From DATGLG01 sp035294245 (GTDB lineage: Bacteria; Pseudomonadota; Alphaproteobacteria; JACZXZ01), in the NCBI GenBank assembly GCA_035294245.1, contig DATGLG010000068.1, forward strand, positions 1-64,000: DNA of 64,000 nucleotides. Direction: 5' to 3'. Every line of letters begins with the position of its first letter. The first letter of the stretch is position 1. The notes beneath the pieces were generated by a model. It was not told the DNA's origin and made no database searches. It saw only the letters and a list, made by a program, of their open reading frames with translations. Below are positions 9,118 to 17,414 of this stretch, in pieces. The translations under genes were made by a program, and so were the position numbers.

Positions 9118-9941
9118 GCGAGGGCTTCGCCTCCGGAGAAAAGTTGAACCAGGACCATGATCGGCGCGACAACGAGAAGGCTGTCGACGCGATCGAAAAG
9201 CCCGCCATGTCCCGGGATTATGCCGCTCATATCCTTAACGTTGAAGCGGCGCTTGATCGCCGACTCGATCAAATCGCCGGATTGTGCGAACAATGCGACA
9301 ACGACGCCGAGCCAAGCCAGGCGACCTGGCTCGGTTCCGAGCGCGAAAGCAAAGATGAGGCTCAGGATAACGGCGGCGGCGATTCCACCAAGCAATCCAG
9401 CCCAGGTTTTGTTGGGGCTAAGGCGTGGCGCAAGGCGCGGCCCTCCAATGAGCCTGCCAACGAGATAAGCGCCGATATCGGTGGCCCAAACTGCGGCAAA
9501 TAGCCAAAGCACAGCGAAGGCTCCGGTCTGGTTGCGGATCCACAGAAGCGCTGCACTCGGTATTCCCAAGTAGATTGCGCCGGACGCCACCCAGCCCGGA
9601 TTCACCGCGCGATCGATATTGGCAATTCCATAGACGAGAAGAGCTCCAAGCAGCGCGGCTATCACCCCGTCCCGCGAGGAGGAATAGCTTGCGATCAATG
9701 CGCTCACGAGCACCACGACGAGCAGCGTGACACCGCTACGATCGAAATGACCCGAGTTGCACAATCTGCCCCATTCCCAGGAAAGAATGGCGCCGCCGAC
9801 GATCACCAGCAGGTTGAAAAAAGGATAGCCAAGCCAGATGGCTGCAATGGCGATCGGCGCCAAAACGAGCGCCGACAACGTGCGTTTCGCGAAGCTGCCG
9901 AGTTGCTGTTCAGCCACGGCTGGTGCCGTATCGGCGTTCAC
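9108..9941 (-). CDS. cdsA: Phosphatidate cytidylyltransferase CdsA
   Basis: Multipass membrane enzyme making CDP-diacylglycerol from phosphatidate and CTP, the branch point of phospholipid synthesis. The CTP-transferase signature is complete near the C-terminus (KRRFNVKDMSGIIPGHGG, then DRVDS). I chose the GTG at 9941 (277 residues) because AGGAG lies 10 bases upstream and the longer frame from 10070 has no membrane character. This start overlaps the uppS end by 32 bases. About seven hydrophobic segments are visible. Confidence 0.9.
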   Translation of the reverse strand: MNADTAPAVAEQQLGSFAKRTLSALVLAPIAIAAIWLGYPFFNLLVIVGGAILSWEWGRLCNSGHFDRSGVTLLVVVLVSALIASYSSSRDGVIAALLGALLVYGIANIDRAVNPGWVASGAIYLGIPSAALLWIRNQTGAFAVLWLFAAVWATDIGAYLVGRLIGGPRLAPRLSPNKTWAGLLGGIAAAVILSLIFAFALGTEPGRLAWLGVVVALFAQSGDLIESAIKRRFNVKDMSGIIPGHGGLFDRVDSLLVVAPIMVLVQLFSGGEALAWL

Positions 9942-10653
9942 GGCCCTGAAACTCCTGGATCGCGTGCTCGAAATCCGCCTTACCGAAATCCGGCCATAAT
10001 GTATCCAGAAACACGAACTCGGCATAAGCCGATTGCCAGAGGAGAAAGTTGCTAATCCGTCGTTCGCCACTCGTACGGATCACGAGATCCGGATCAGGAA
10101 TATCGGCGGTCCACAGATAGCGCGTAAACATCGCCTCATCGATCTCCGCCGGAGCGATCCGTCGGGCCTTCGCCTCCTCAGCGAGGCGTCGCGCAGCCTG
10201 AACGATGTCCTGCCGACCGCCATAACTGAGCGCTACGGTGAGTGTGAGCGCGCGGTTGCCGCTCGTGAGAGCCTCGGCATTCTCGATCAGCTTTACGATA
10301 TCGGGAGCAAGCCGTGCGCGATCTCCAATGACACGGAGGCGAACGCCATTCTTATGGAGCTCCGCAACCTCGCCGCGGAGATAGAGCCGCAACAGCCCCA
10401 TAAGATCATCAACTTCCGATACAGGGCGACGCCAATTTTCTGAGGAAAAACCGAACAGCGTCAGATAACCGACCCCCAACTCGACGGCGCTCCTCACCGC
10501 TTGTCGAACGGACTCCGCCCCGCGTCGGTGGCCTGCGGCACGCGGCAGGCCGCGCGCTTTGGCCCAGCGGCCATTGCCGTCCATGACGATCGCAACGTGA
10601 ACGGGGAGCGACGGTGGCGATGAGGTAAAAGTTTGCGGGTCCATCGAGGGCAA
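9910..10653 (-). CDS. uppS: Undecaprenyl diphosphate synthase UppS
   Basis: Cis-prenyltransferase that makes the C55 lipid carrier for peptidoglycan and O-antigen. 247 residues. The FPP/metal site MDGNGRWAKARG contains Asp25, and FGFSSENWRRP follows near residue 70. The C-terminal DLVIRTSGERRISNFLLWQ signature is complete. Met1 is 2 bases after the frr stop; Met4 is an equally possible start. Confidence 0.95.
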   Translation of the reverse strand: MPSMDPQTFTSSPPSLPVHVAIVMDGNGRWAKARGLPRAAGHRRGAESVRQAVRSAVELGVGYLTLFGFSSENWRRPVSEVDDLMGLLRLYLRGEVAELHKNGVRLRVIGDRARLAPDIVKLIENAEALTSGNRALTLTVALSYGGRQDIVQAARRLAEEAKARRIAPAEIDEAMFTRYLWTADIPDPDLVIRTSGERRISNFLLWQSAYAEFVFLDTLWPDFGKADFEHAIQEFQGRERRYGTSRG

Positions 10654-10655
10654 TC

Positions 10656-11225
10656 CTAGACTTGCGTAATCTCCTTTTCTTTTTGCGCCAGGATTTCGTC
10701 AACTTTATGGATGTAGCTGTCCGTCAGCTTCTGAATCGCCTCCGCCTGATGGCGATGTTCGTCCTGGGAGATTTCATGGTCCTTTTCGAGGCGCTTAAGA
10801 TGATCCATTCCATCTCGACGGACGTTCCGCACCGCGACCCGTGCTTGCTCAGCGTATCTGTGCGCCACCTTGCCGAGTTCGGCGCGGCGCTCTTGGCTCA
10901 GCTCGGGAATCGGCACCCGCACGAGGGTACCTTCGGTCTGGGGGTTGAGGCCGAGGCCGGACTCCCGAATCGCCTTTTCCACCGCAGTCACGAGCGATTT
11001 GTCCCAGACCTGTACCGTTACTAGCCGCGGCTCAGGAACGCCGATGGTCCCCACTTGGCTGATCGGCATGACCCCGCCATAGGCCTGCACCTGTATCGGC
11101 TCCAATAAGCTCGCGGAAGCACGGCCCGTCCGCAACCCTCCCAGTTCCTTGCGTAGGACATCGATCGCGCCGTCCATGCGACGCTGCAGGCTTTTTATAT
11201 CAGTCTCATTCACAGTCAGCCCCAA
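10656..11225 (-). CDS. frr: Ribosome recycling factor
   Basis: Splits post-termination ribosomes together with EF-G. 189 residues, about the family length, with the two-domain organisation: a three-helix bundle starting DIKSLQRRMDGAIDVL and a beta domain (ASASLLEPI to LGLNPQTEGTLVRVPIP). The start directly abuts the pyrH stop with no gap, so the two genes are probably co-translated. Confidence 0.95.
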   Translation of the reverse strand: MGLTVNETDIKSLQRRMDGAIDVLRKELGGLRTGRASASLLEPIQVQAYGGVMPISQVGTIGVPEPRLVTVQVWDKSLVTAVEKAIRESGLGLNPQTEGTLVRVPIPELSQERRAELGKVAHRYAEQARVAVRNVRRDGMDHLKRLEKDHEISQDEHRHQAEAIQKLTDSYIHKVDEILAQKEKEITQV

Positions 11226-12011
11226 TCAGTTGATCAATGTGAACTTTCCACGTTCCCGCACGACTTCGGCGAAAGCACCCGGATTGTGTAATGAAAATAC
11301 CATGATAGGAATGTTGTTTTCACGGGTTAGGGCGATGGCGGAAGCATCCATGACTTGGAGGTCTCGGGAGAGCACCTCCAGATATGTCAGCCGGTCATAG
11401 CGGGTCGCGGACTTTACCTTATGCGGGTCCGCCGAATAGACGCCGTCGACCTTGGTTCCCTTCAGCAGAAGGTCGCAGCCCATTTCCGACGCCCGCAGCG
11501 CCGCGGCTGTGTCGGTCGTGAAGAACGGGTTACCGGTCCCAGCGGCAAATATCACGACGCGCCTTTTCTCGAGATGGCGCATCGCGCGCCTGCGGATATA
11601 GGGCTCGCAAACGCTCTGCATGGGGATGGCCGAGAGGACGCGCGTATTGACGTGAAGCTTCTCCAGGGCATTCTGCATGGCTAAGGCGTTCATGACGGTC
11701 GCAAGCATTCCGATATAGTCGGCGCTGGCTCGTTCCATTCCGTGGACGCTGCCCTCAAGTCCACGAAAGATATTCCCGCCGCCGATGACGACGCAGACCT
11801 CGACGCCGAGCTCATGCACCGCCTTGATGTCTTCGGCAATGCCCCTGACGATATCCCAGTCGAGGCCGTAATCGCGCTTACCCATGAGAGCTTCGCCCGA
11901 GACCTTGAGAAGCACCCGACGATAGCGCGGCAAAGGGGAAAAAACGGGTTGTCCGGCCAGTAGCGGCTCTTTGGCCGATCCCTTCTCGGTGAGTTTAGGT
12001 TGCTTCGGCAT
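11226..12011 (-). CDS. pyrH: Uridylate kinase PyrH
   Basis: Phosphorylates UMP to UDP; hexameric amino-acid-kinase-fold enzyme. 261 residues, with an N-terminal extension of about 29 residues before the core (RRVLLKVSGEALMG, 31-44). VIGGGNIFRG (75-84) and the ATP-site segment AAGTGNPFFTTDTAA are complete. First gene of the long envelope run. The 196 bases upstream include an AT-rich patch (about 12150-12174) that could be its promoter, but no clean -35/-10 pair was found. Confidence 0.95.
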   Translation of the reverse strand: MPKQPKLTEKGSAKEPLLAGQPVFSPLPRYRRVLLKVSGEALMGKRDYGLDWDIVRGIAEDIKAVHELGVEVCVVIGGGNIFRGLEGSVHGMERASADYIGMLATVMNALAMQNALEKLHVNTRVLSAIPMQSVCEPYIRRRAMRHLEKRRVVIFAAGTGNPFFTTDTAAALRASEMGCDLLLKGTKVDGVYSADPHKVKSATRYDRLTYLEVLSRDLQVMDASAIALTRENNIPIMVFSLHNPGAFAEVVRERGKFTLIN

Positions 12012-12181
12012 GGCTCCTGCCGCGGTTTATTCGGATCGCCTTGCGTGCGGGCCAATCGCCGCGTCGCATCGAGGAGCGTCGGCGCCGGCTACGCCTAGCA
12101 CGGCGCAGATCGCAAGCCGCTATCTCGCAGGCGCGCGACGACACTCGTCCTTTCTAATCTAATCATATCATACAAGGGCTG

Positions 12182-12198
12182 TCCTGCATTTGGCAGGA
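12182..12198 (-). terminator. Weak hairpin downstream of tsf
   Basis: A 6-bp inverted repeat (TCCTGC/GCAGGA) around a 5-base loop, starting about 10 bases after the tsf stop. There is no T-run on the minus side, so termination efficiency is doubtful. It could be a partial terminator between rpsB-tsf and pyrH. Confidence 0.25.
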
Positions 12199-12207
12199 TC
12201 GGCCTCA

Positions 12208-13128
12208 TCAGCCGGCAAGCTGCGCCACCTCGGCCGCAAAATCGGCTTGTTTTTTTTCAACCCCCTCCCCCAGAGCAAAGCGCAGGTAGCCGGCGACTTT
12301 GATCGGCGCCCCTATATTCTTGCTGGTTGCGGCTAATACTTTTCCGACACTAGTGCCCGGCTCGACCACAAAGTCTTGCTCGAGCAGAACGACCTCCTGG
12401 TAAAACTTACGAAGTCGCCCCTCCAGCATCTTCTGGACGATCTCTTCGGGCTTACCGCTGGCCCGGGCCTGCTCTGCGAGCACGGCTTTCTCCCGCTCGA
12501 CTGCTTGCGGATCGAGGCCGGCGACTTCCGTCGCCTGTGGATTGGCGGCGGCAATGTGCATGGCGATCTGACGACCGAGCTGGGACAATTTCTCTGGTTC
12601 ACCCGTCGACTCGAGGCCGACAAGCACGCCGATCCGACCCAACCCTGGGGCGGTTTGGTTGTGGATGTAGCTCGCGACTATCCCCTGCTTCACCCGCACG
12701 GCACCGACGCGCCGAAGCGTCATGTTTTCGCCGATGGTGGCGATGAGATGGGTCAATTCATCGGCGACCGTGCGGCCGCTTGCAACGGTAGAGGCTTTGA
12801 CTTTTTCGAGATCGCCCGCCGCTTCGATCGCCAGTTCGGTCACGTTCCGGGCAAATGCCTGAAAAGTCTCATTTCTCGCAACGAAATCCGTCTCAGCATT
12901 GACCTCCACGAGGGCGCCCGTGCGTCCCTTGACTGCGGCTCCGATAAGGCCTTCGGAGGCAACCCGCCCCGCCTTCTTGGCTGCCGCGGAGAGACCTTTC
13001 TTGCGTAACCAGTCCACTGCAGCCTCGAGGGCGCCGCCTGTTTCCGCCAATGCCTTCTTGCAGTCCATCATGCCGGCGCCCGTCTTCTCGCGCAGCTCCT
13101 TCACGAGCGCGGCGCTGATCTCGGCCAT
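12208..13128 (-). CDS. tsf: Elongation factor Ts
   Basis: Nucleotide exchange factor for EF-Tu. 306 residues. The UBA-like N-terminal domain carries GAGMMDCKKALAET (17-30) and the EF-Tu-contacting TDFVARN motif is at 80-86. Two core subdomains and the C-terminal module follow. It is 52 bases downstream of rpsB, the near-universal pairing; the two genes are probably one transcript. Confidence 0.97.
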   Translation of the reverse strand: MAEISAALVKELREKTGAGMMDCKKALAETGGALEAAVDWLRKKGLSAAAKKAGRVASEGLIGAAVKGRTGALVEVNAETDFVARNETFQAFARNVTELAIEAAGDLEKVKASTVASGRTVADELTHLIATIGENMTLRRVGAVRVKQGIVASYIHNQTAPGLGRIGVLVGLESTGEPEKLSQLGRQIAMHIAAANPQATEVAGLDPQAVEREKAVLAEQARASGKPEEIVQKMLEGRLRKFYQEVVLLEQDFVVEPGTSVGKVLAATSKNIGAPIKVAGYLRFALGEGVEKKQADFAAEVAQLAG

Positions 13129-13180
13129 AGCTTCACCTCTTGATTAGGAAACAGACCTATTCTCTTGAAAATGTGAAATA

Positions 13181-14005
13181 TTACATTTCCATCGTCGCGG
13201 CAGTGGGCTCCGCCTCGGGCTTGGGAGGCTCCGAAGTTTCTTCCGGCTCATCCACGCCGGTCAGTTGTTCGACGGGCCCTTGCGCCCCCTCGCCGATATC
13301 AACCCCCGATTTGATCAGCTGCTCCTGGAGCCCATCCAGGACGGCGCCCGCAACGAGCTCACAGTAGAGCCGAATAGCGCGCTGGGAATCGTCATTGCCA
13401 GGAATCGGATAATTGATCTCGTCCGGGTTCGAATTGCTGTCGACAATGGCGACGACCGGAACGCCCAGCTTACGAGCCTCAGCGACGGCGATCGCCTCCT
13501 TATTTGTGTCGATAACGAAAAGCAGATCGGGCAGTCCGCCCATTTCCTTGATGCCGCCCAAGGCCCGGTCGAGCTTGTCGCGCTCGCGCGTCAAGTTGAG
13601 GGTTTCCTTCTTCGTGAGGCCGAGATTTTCCTGAGCGAGCTGCTCGTCGAGGGCGCGAAGGCGCTTGATCGACTGGGAAATCGTTTTCCAGTTGGTCAAC
13701 ATTCCGCCGAGCCAACGATGGTTGACGTAGTATTGACCGCAACGCTTGGCCTCCTCGGCCACGATATCCGCCGCTTGGCGCTTGGTGCCGACAAAAAGGA
13801 CGCGGCCGTTATTAGCGGCAACTTCGCGTACAACCTGGAGCGCACGGTGGAGGAGCGGCACCGTCTGCTGGAGATCGATGATGTGAATATTGTTGCGCAC
13901 CCCAAAGATGAACGACGCCATCTTGGGGTTCCACCGACGGGTCTGGTGGCCGAAATGGACGCCAGCCTCAAGCAGCTGGCGCATGGAAAAGCCGGGAATG
14001 GCCAT
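13181..14005 (-). CDS. rpsB: 30S ribosomal protein S2
   Basis: Small-subunit protein needed for docking of S1. 274 residues from the ATG at 14005, preceded by AAGGAA; the open frame continues another 55 codons upstream, but that extension is basic and unlike S2. The family start MAIPGFSMRQLLEAGVHFGH and NHRWLGGMLTNW are clear. The C-terminal tail (about 30 residues) is acidic and Pro/Glu-rich, as in several alphaproteobacterial S2 proteins. Confidence 0.97.
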   Translation of the reverse strand: MAIPGFSMRQLLEAGVHFGHQTRRWNPKMASFIFGVRNNIHIIDLQQTVPLLHRALQVVREVAANNGRVLFVGTKRQAADIVAEEAKRCGQYYVNHRWLGGMLTNWKTISQSIKRLRALDEQLAQENLGLTKKETLNLTRERDKLDRALGGIKEMGGLPDLLFVIDTNKEAIAVAEARKLGVPVVAIVDSNSNPDEINYPIPGNDDSQRAIRLYCELVAGAVLDGLQEQLIKSGVDIGEGAQGPVEQLTGVDEPEETSEPPKPEAEPTAATMEM

Positions 14006-14338
14006 GCTCGAGTTCCTTTTCCGGTTGTACCGCCGTAGGCCTTTGAGGTCGGGCTGCTCTTTCGAGGCACCGACCACCGGAGCGAGCGCTCGGGATGTCT
14101 CCCCGCGCGACCGCGCGCCCACGTGTGGGTTGAGTGGCGGGTTGGTAACCCGTTCAGGCCTGAAAATCAAGGGAAAAGGCTTAGGTACGCCTCTTTATCC
14201 AAGCCAGTTGTCGGTGGAACCAGCCGAAGGGTTGCCGCGGCCCCCATGCTTGGATAGAAGGTGGACGTGTCGGAATTGCCGCCCGCAATAATTACGGCGC
14301 AGCGGCACGGAACAAGAGAGCGAGAACGGGAGGATGGG
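14006..14338. promoter_or_regulatory. Divergent rpsB / ABC-importer control region
   Basis: 333 non-coding bases between divergently read rpsB and the importer operon. It holds a 15-base inverted repeat (CGGGTT-GGT-AACCCG, 14138-14152) directly followed by the 12-base perfect palindrome TTCAGGCCTGAA (14153-14164), and a 9-base inverted repeat TATCCAAGC (14196-14204) / GCTTGGATA (14248-14256) enclosing a further hairpin. A TTGATT on the rpsB side could be a -35, but no convincing -10 follows. No known riboswitch was recognised. Confidence 0.45.
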
Positions 14339-15556
14339 ATGCGGCGCTACTTGAGCATTTTGGGAATGGCGACCCTGGTCATCGCAGGGGGCTCGATGAC
14401 CAGCCCGGCATCGGCCCAAACCAAGACGATTACCCTCGGCGCCGCGGTCCAACTTACCGGCAGCCTGGCGAATACTGGGCGATATTATGGCGACGCGTAC
14501 AAATTGGCCGTCGACGAGATCAACAAAAAGGGCGGAATCACCGTCGGCGGCGCGAAATACCAGCTGGCCCTCAAGATCCTGGACAACCAGTCGGACGTGA
14601 ATCTGGGGGTGCGCCAATACGTCCAGCTTGTGACGCGGGAGAAGGTCAATTTCCTGCTCGGCCCCTTCAACAGCAATGATGCCCTCGACGATTCCTCCGT
14701 CGCGGAAAAATACCAGATCCCCATGATCGAGGGCGGCGGGGCATCGAGCCAGATCTTCAGCCGCGGCTACAAGTACATCTTCGGGACGTTGCCGCCAGCG
14801 GATGATTATTTCCGCAGCACCATCGAGATGCTGGGCTCACTGACCCCGAAGGTTGAGACCGTTGCCCTGGTTTCCGCCGATGATTCCTTCGACGTCTCGG
14901 TGGCCAAGGGAACGCGGCCTCTCCTCGCCAAAGCAGGGCTCAAGCTCGTCGTCGATCAGCAGACGAGCGAACACAATGCTGATTACTCGTCCCTTTTGTC
15001 GCTCATCAAGTCGACGGCACCCGATGCGATCCTATGGAGCGGACACGAGCCGGAGGCTCTCAATTTCATTCGCCAAATGAAGAGCCTCAATGCCAATCCG
15101 AAATATTTCTATTCGATCACCGTGGGAGTGCCGACGGCGGATTTCCGCAAGGCGCTCGGGAAGGACGCCAATTACGCATTCGGCATGACCCCTTGGCTGC
15201 CCTCGGCGCAGCTTAAGGACGAGTGGTTCGGAGATGCAGCCGCTTTCGCGACGCTCTACCGGGAGACGTACGGCTATGACCCCGACTATCATGCGGCATC
15301 TGCAGTCGCCGACGTGGAGGCGTTTGCCAAAGCAATCGAAGCAGCCGGTACCCTTGAACCGGCCAAAGTGCGCGACGCGATCGCCAAGCTCGATTTCCAA
15401 TGCCTCTACTCCCGCGTTCATTTCGGGGCAAATGGGCAGATCAGCATGCCTCAGACGGTAATCCAGATTCAGAACGATCACGTCGTCCCGATCTACAGCG
15501 ACAAATTCCTCAACAAGCCGCTTTATCCGATTCCGGCCTGGGACAAGCGCGGCTAG
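14339..15556 (+). CDS. ABC importer, periplasmic substrate-binding protein (branched-chain-amino-acid type)
   Basis: Type-I periplasmic binding protein (Peripla_BP_6 family) delivering substrate to the permeases encoded next to it. 405 residues from the ATG at 14339, which follows GGGAGGATGG and gives a clean signal peptide ending ASAQT. The mature N-terminus ITLGAAVQLTGSLANTGRYYG is typical of LivJ/LivK. The ligand cannot be read from the sequence; such systems also carry amides, urea or aromatic acids. First gene of a five-gene operon, followed by a stable hairpin. Confidence 0.88.
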   Translation: MRRYLSILGMATLVIAGGSMTSPASAQTKTITLGAAVQLTGSLANTGRYYGDAYKLAVDEINKKGGITVGGAKYQLALKILDNQSDVNLGVRQYVQLVTREKVNFLLGPFNSNDALDDSSVAEKYQIPMIEGGGASSQIFSRGYKYIFGTLPPADDYFRSTIEMLGSLTPKVETVALVSADDSFDVSVAKGTRPLLAKAGLKLVVDQQTSEHNADYSSLLSLIKSTAPDAILWSGHEPEALNFIRQMKSLNANPKYFYSITVGVPTADFRKALGKDANYAFGMTPWLPSAQLKDEWFGDAAAFATLYRETYGYDPDYHAASAVADVEAFAKAIEAAGTLEPAKVRDAIAKLDFQCLYSRVHFGANGQISMPQTVIQIQNDHVVPIYSDKFLNKPLYPIPAWDKRG

Positions 15557-15565
15557 CGAAATGGC

Positions 15566-15586
15566 GGGAGGTGCTCGGCACCTCCC
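15566..15586 (+). promoter_or_regulatory. Intercistronic hairpin after the binding-protein gene
   Basis: Perfect 9-bp inverted repeat (GGGAGGTGC/GCACCTCCC, 3-base loop) starting 10 bases after the stop codon and 24 bases before the downstream GTG. There is no T-run, so it is not a full terminator. By analogy with other importer operons, it probably protects the upstream message from 3' decay so that the binding protein is made in excess over the permeases. The role is inferred. Confidence 0.5.
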
Positions 15587-15609
15587 CCCACTCTCTGGAG
15601 AGACTGCCG

Positions 15610-16470
15610 GTGCTCTTCGCCCAGATCATTCTCAACGGCATCTTGCTGGGCGGCCTCTATGGCCTGATGGCGCTCGGCATGGCCCTCGTCTGGGGCGTTC
15701 TCAATATCGTCAATCTGATGCACGGCTCGCTCATCATGCTGGGCGGCTACATCGTTTATTTTCTCTTCGTGGGCGCCGGAATCGATCCCTTTGCCGGGCT
15801 GCCGATCGCGATGGTGGTGATGTTCGCCTTCGGTTACGCCCTGCAGCGCTATCTTCTTAATCTGATCGTGCGATCGGCTCTATTAAATACGCTTCTCATC
15901 ACCTTCGGTCTCGACGTGGTCCTCACCTATTTGGCCCAGCTCGCCTTCAGTGCCGATTTTCGGGCGATCAATCCGAGCTATGCCGGCGCGAATATCGGAG
16001 TCTTGGGCTTGACCGTTCCGCTTGCGCGTCTCGCCGCCTTTCTTGCCGCCTTCTTCCTCGCCCTATTGCTTTGGTTGTTGCTCGAGCGCACGAGGATGGG
16101 GCGGGCCATCCGCGCCACGGCGCAGAACCTGACCGCAGCTCGGCTTTACGGTGTCGATCCCCGCAAGCTTTACGCCATCACCTTCGGTATCGGCGCGGCA
16201 CTCGCCGGCGCGGCGGGCGGGCTCTATGGGATGGTCTCGCAACTCACCCCTTACATGGGAGCCAGCCTGACCGCCAAGTCCTTCGTCATCGCCATCATCG
16301 GCGGCCTCGACGACCCGCTGAGGGTCGTTGCCGCCGGTCTCGTGATCGGGATCGCGGAAGCTCTGGCGGCACTCTATCTCAGCCCAACGCTGACGGATGC
16401 GATCAGCTTCGGTCTCCTGGTCTTGATCCTCATCGCCCGCCCGGCGCGCTCGCTGCGGATGGCGTCGTGA
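15610..16470 (+). CDS. livH: ABC importer permease, LivH family
   Basis: Inner-membrane permease of a branched-chain-amino-acid-type importer. 286 residues from the GTG at 15610, which is preceded by GGAGAG at 7-base spacing. The open frame reaches further upstream, but that part overlaps the binding-protein gene and is not hydrophobic. About eight membrane segments are seen. The family-typical NGILLGGLYGLMALGMALVWG opens the protein and the cytoplasmic coupling loop GRAIRATAQNLTAARLYGVD is present. The stop overlaps the next start as GTGA. Confidence 0.9.
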   Translation: MLFAQIILNGILLGGLYGLMALGMALVWGVLNIVNLMHGSLIMLGGYIVYFLFVGAGIDPFAGLPIAMVVMFAFGYALQRYLLNLIVRSALLNTLLITFGLDVVLTYLAQLAFSADFRAINPSYAGANIGVLGLTVPLARLAAFLAAFFLALLLWLLLERTRMGRAIRATAQNLTAARLYGVDPRKLYAITFGIGAALAGAAGGLYGMVSQLTPYMGASLTAKSFVIAIIGGLDDPLRVVAAGLVIGIAEALAALYLSPTLTDAISFGLLVLILIARPARSLRMAS

Positions 16471-17414
16471 GCCCGTTGCGCTGGATCGGTCTGGCCGCTT
16501 TGGTGGGGATGCTGGCGGCAACCCCCTGGCTCGGCGATGCGACGGTCGTTCAATACGGCATCAATGCCCTGCTCGTCGCGACGCTGGCGCAGGCCTGGAA
16601 CATCATCGGCGGTTTCGCCGGCTATCCGTCCTTCGGGAATTCGGTGTTCTACGGACTCGGCACCTATGGCACGGCCATCGCCATGGCCCAGCTCGGGCTC
16701 CCCTTCTGGGTCGGACTGGCATGCGGTGCCCTGCTCTCGTCCGTTTTTGCCGCATTGCTCGGAATTCCGCTATTGCGCTTGCGAGGCCCCTATTTCGCCA
16801 TCGCCACACTCGGTCTTTCCGGCGTGATGTCGGCGATCATGGCGAACCTCGATATCGCCGGGCGAAATATCGGCCTGATTCTCCCGCTCATCCGCGGCGA
16901 TGTGTTGTTCTATGAGCTCTCGCTGGGGCTGCTGATCGCCACAACCTCGACTGTCGTTTGGATCTCCCGGAGCCGGTTCGGCATAGGGCTGATCGCGATC
17001 CGCGAAGACGAGGCCGCGGCCGAGGTGATGGGCGTGAATACGACGACGTTCAAAATCGCGGCGCTCGTGCTCTCGGCCCTATTCACCGCCATCGCCGGCG
17101 GCATTCACGCTTATTGGATTACCTTTGTCGACCCCGCCAGCGCCTTCGACAGCACCCTCAACGTGCGCATGGTGATTATGGCGATGTTCGGCGGTCCCGG
17201 TACAATCTTCGGCCCTGTCATCGGCGCCTTCGCGCTCTCTGCCGTGTACGAAATCCTCGCCAATAGCATCTCGACCGCGGCCGCGCTTTTCTTCGGCTTG
17301 GTCATCGTGCTCGCCGTCGTCTTCATGCCAAAGGGCGTCATCGACATAGGCGGCGGTTTCCGCAAATTGCGCTGGCAGTATTTCGTTCAGAACATTCGCG
17401 AGAATCGCTTGTGA
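16467..17414 (+). CDS. livM: ABC importer permease, LivM family
   Basis: Second membrane subunit of the importer. 315 residues from the GTG at 16467, which overlaps the livH stop by 4 bases. Multiple hydrophobic segments; the family pattern QAWNIIGGFAGYPSFGNSVF and the coupling loop FGIGLIAIREDEAAAEVMGVN are clear. The stop overlaps the following ATPase start (GTGA at 17411-17414), so livH-livM-livG are tightly coupled. Confidence 0.9.
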   Translation: MSPLRWIGLAALVGMLAATPWLGDATVVQYGINALLVATLAQAWNIIGGFAGYPSFGNSVFYGLGTYGTAIAMAQLGLPFWVGLACGALLSSVFAALLGIPLLRLRGPYFAIATLGLSGVMSAIMANLDIAGRNIGLILPLIRGDVLFYELSLGLLIATTSTVVWISRSRFGIGLIAIREDEAAAEVMGVNTTTFKIAALVLSALFTAIAGGIHAYWITFVDPASAFDSTLNVRMVIMAMFGGPGTIFGPVIGAFALSAVYEILANSISTAAALFFGLVIVLAVVFMPKGVIDIGGGFRKLRWQYFVQNIRENRL

